A program made the translations under genes and the position numbers. Below are positions 62,405-64,000 of a stretch of DNA of 64,000 bases, one piece after another; positions within the stretch are counted from its first letter, which is position 1; each line of letters starts with the position of its first letter. Below the pieces are notes generated by a model. That model did not search any database. It had not been told where the DNA came from and saw only the letters and a program-made list of their open reading frames with translations. The DNA is from Pseudomonas sp. RIT288 (lineage in GTDB: Bacteria > Pseudomonadota > Gammaproteobacteria > Pseudomonadales > Pseudomonadaceae), in the NCBI RefSeq assembly GCF_000631985.1, contig NZ_JFYN01000043.1, positions 1-64,000 on the forward strand. Direction: 5' to 3'.

Positions 62405-62491
62405 CTGTAGGCGCTGTCGAGTGAAACGAGGCTGCGATCTTTGCGTTTCGATTGACGACCAAAAGATCGCAGCGTGCCGCAGCTCCTACAC
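62405..62491. repeat. REP-type inverted repeat
   Basis: CTGTAGGCGCTGTCGAGTG and CGTGCCGCAGCTCCTACA enclose the inner GCGATCTTTG / CAAAAGATCGC pair. The right arm contains the stop codon of the minus-strand RidA-family gene (62486-62488). Confidence 0.86.
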
Positions 62492-62878
62492 GGGGATTTT
62501 GGCAATCACCTTGATCTCGAACTGAAACCCGGCCAGCCAGGTCACGCCGACCGCAGTAATCGTCGGATACGGTGCACTGCCCCAGAACTCCGGCACCACT
62601 TCCCAGATGGTTTCGAAGGTCGATTGCGGATCGATCATGAACACCGTGACGTCCACCGCATCGGCGAAGCTGCAACCGGCGGCATCGAGGATCGCATTGA
62701 GGTTGTTGAAGGCCAGGCGCACCTGATCCTGCAGATCCGGTTCGGGCGAGCCGTCTTCACGGCTGCCGACCTGTCCCGAGACAAACAGAAAACCATTGGA
62801 GCGAATGGCCGGTGAATAACGATGACGCTCGTAAAGCGCATGGCGGGCTGGCGGGAAAACGACGTCGCGCTGGGTCAT
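62486..62878 (-). CDS. RidA-family protein
   Basis: 130 aa from ATG 62878 (MTQRDVVFPPARHALYERHR; GGAGA upstream). The Rid fold segments RSNGFLFVSGQVGSREDGSP, VRLAFNNLNAILDAAGCSFA and PYPTITAVGVTWLAG are present. The usual catalytic Arg position near the RAAVGV motif is not obvious; here it reads YPTITAVGV, so this belongs to a Rid subfamily without deaminase arginine. It is divergent from the LysR at 63001 and its stop lies in a REP element. Confidence 0.88.
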   Translation of the reverse strand: MTQRDVVFPPARHALYERHRYSPAIRSNGFLFVSGQVGSREDGSPEPDLQDQVRLAFNNLNAILDAAGCSFADAVDVTVFMIDPQSTFETIWEVVPEFWGSAPYPTITAVGVTWLAGFQFEIKVIAKIPV

Positions 62879-63000
62879 GGGTGTCTCCATCATTGTTTGG
62901 TGGTTGCTGATGGAGTGACTGTAGGGGCTTGCGCAGTGGCGATAAACGCGCAACCTTGGCGTTCACTGTTTGTATTTTCCAAACAATCCGAGGGTGCGAA

Positions 63001-63945
63001 GTGGACCGTTTCGATGCAATGCAGGCGTTCGCCCGGGTGGTCGAGGCGGGGAGTTTCACCAAGGCTGCCGAGACCCTGCACATGAGCAAGACCACCGTGA
63101 CCCAGCTCGTCCAGCAACTGGAAGCCCGGCTGCGGGTCAAGTTGCTCAACCGCACCACGCGCAAGGTCAACGTCACTGCCGATGGCGCGATCTATTACGA
63201 GCGAGTCATCAAGCTCTTGGCCGATATGGACGACGCCGAAACCAGTCTGTCCGGCGCCTCGGCATTGCCCAGAGGACGCTTGCGCGTAGATGTGCCGAGC
63301 CCGCTGGCGAGGCTGATTCTGCTGCCGGCATTACCTGAGTTTCACCAGCGTTATCCGGATATTCAGATCGACATGGGTGTCAGCGACCGCATCGTCGACA
63401 TCATCGATGAGAACGTCGACTGCGTGGTGCGCGGCGGCGAATTGCTCGATCAGTCATTGATGGCGCGACGGGTGGCCGACCTTCAGCTCGGGGTCTTCGC
63501 CGCGCCGAGTTACCTGGCCCGCGCCGGAACGCCGCGGCATCCACGCGAGCTGGAAGACTCGCATCATCGGGTGGTCGGCTTTCTCTGGGCACGCACGGGA
63601 AAACCGGTGCCTTACGCCTTGCACAATGGCAGCGAGCACCTGCAGATCAAGGGCCGCCACGTGCTCGCCGTCGACGACGGTAACGCCTACCTTGCGGCAG
63701 GGCTGGCCGGCATGGGCGTGCTGTGGTTGCCCAGGTACATGTCGCACGTGCATCAGGCCCGGGGCGAGTTGGTGCCGCTGTTCGAAGACTGGCAACTCGA
63801 GCCGATGCCGCTCTACGTGGCATACCCGCCGAACCGGCATATCAGCCAGAAGCTAAGGGTATTTATCGATTGGATCGTGAAATTGATGGCTCACCGTGCC
63901 AATGGCCCGGAACTTGCTGAACCGCGCTCTGAGACTGTCAAATAA
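63001..63945 (+). CDS. LysR-family transcriptional regulator
   Basis: 314 aa from GTG 63001 (GAGG upstream; the codons before are unlike the family). The HTH VDRFDAMQAFARVVEAGSFT, then KTTVTQLVQQLEARLRVK belongs to the CrgA-like branch; the effector domain reads YPDIQIDMGVSDRIVDIIDE. It is divergent from the RidA-family gene, 122 bp between starts, and so probably controls it. Only noncoding sequence remains in 63946-64000, with nothing recognisable. Confidence 0.9.
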   Translation: MDRFDAMQAFARVVEAGSFTKAAETLHMSKTTVTQLVQQLEARLRVKLLNRTTRKVNVTADGAIYYERVIKLLADMDDAETSLSGASALPRGRLRVDVPSPLARLILLPALPEFHQRYPDIQIDMGVSDRIVDIIDENVDCVVRGGELLDQSLMARRVADLQLGVFAAPSYLARAGTPRHPRELEDSHHRVVGFLWARTGKPVPYALHNGSEHLQIKGRHVLAVDDGNAYLAAGLAGMGVLWLPRYMSHVHQARGELVPLFEDWQLEPMPLYVAYPPNRHISQKLRVFIDWIVKLMAHRANGPELAEPRSETVK

Positions 63946-64000
63946 ATAACGAATAACGGCAATCACAGCGTCGGCAGCTCTGGATGCACCGCTATTCACC

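Overview
The window looks like chromosomal DNA of a fluorescent Pseudomonas (P. fluorescens lineage). The support is GC-rich coding with GC-ending codons, a typical pseudomonad 5S rRNA, two abundant Pseudomonas-type REP families, a DUF2790 protein, a DUF6124 fragment, the OsmC-YcaO fusion, and many LysR/AraC regulators each beside a small metabolic gene set. This is inferred from the sequence; no database search was run.

Layout. 1-180: end of an rRNA operon (5S plus terminator). 0.2-12.8 kb: housekeeping and accessory metabolism (HSL-type esterase, MFS and DMT transporters, ProP osmolyte symporter, OsmC-YcaO protein, P-loop kinase, DoxX/quinone oxidoreductase pair under a LysR). 13.0-14.9 kb: a tyrosine-phosphatase-like passenger fused to an autotransporter beta-barrel. 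15.1-19 kb: an irregular stretch with an AT-richer LysR-SDR pair, a broken GST gene, a polylinker-like cluster of rare restriction sites, and a MaoC fragment fused out of frame to a DUF6124 fragment. 19-23 kb: MBL-fold hydrolase, NDH-2-like flavoprotein, stand-alone receiver and GlxA-type regulator. 23.2-29.5 kb: a FixJ-type response regulator and an 1839-aa kinase-like/AAA/GAF/PAS/histidine-kinase hybrid.

31.2-41.2 kb is a type VI secretion accessory locus: hcp, vgrG, rhs, a SUKH immunity gene and PAAR. A second rhs with its own immunity gene lies at 46.2-51.5 kb, beyond tRNA-Gln, a RidA-like gene, rlhA and a Dyp peroxidase. The two Rhs proteins share most of their length but end in unrelated tips: an HNH/EndoVII-like candidate paired with SUKH, and a GIY-YIG-like tip paired with an Imm26-like protein. 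Upstream of both hcp and the second rhs is the same regulatory layout: three 18-bp inverted repeats (TGCGCAA-N4-TTGCGCA) and a sigma-54-like promoter. Start-to-start spacings are 83, 22 and 103 bp at both loci. I infer that one sigma-54 activator fires both loci together, so the distant second toxin is produced with the Hcp/VgrG of the first. This is the most notable system in the window.

51.5-59 kb: a trans-4-hydroxyproline catabolic cluster (epimerase, FAD-dependent D-hydroxyproline dehydrogenase, deaminase, ketoglutarate-semialdehyde dehydrogenase, APC permease) with a divergent PAS-AraC regulator. 59-62.2 kb: a four-gene PhnD/C/E/E-type ABC transporter with no C-P lyase genes. The window ends with a RidA-family gene divergent from a LysR regulator.
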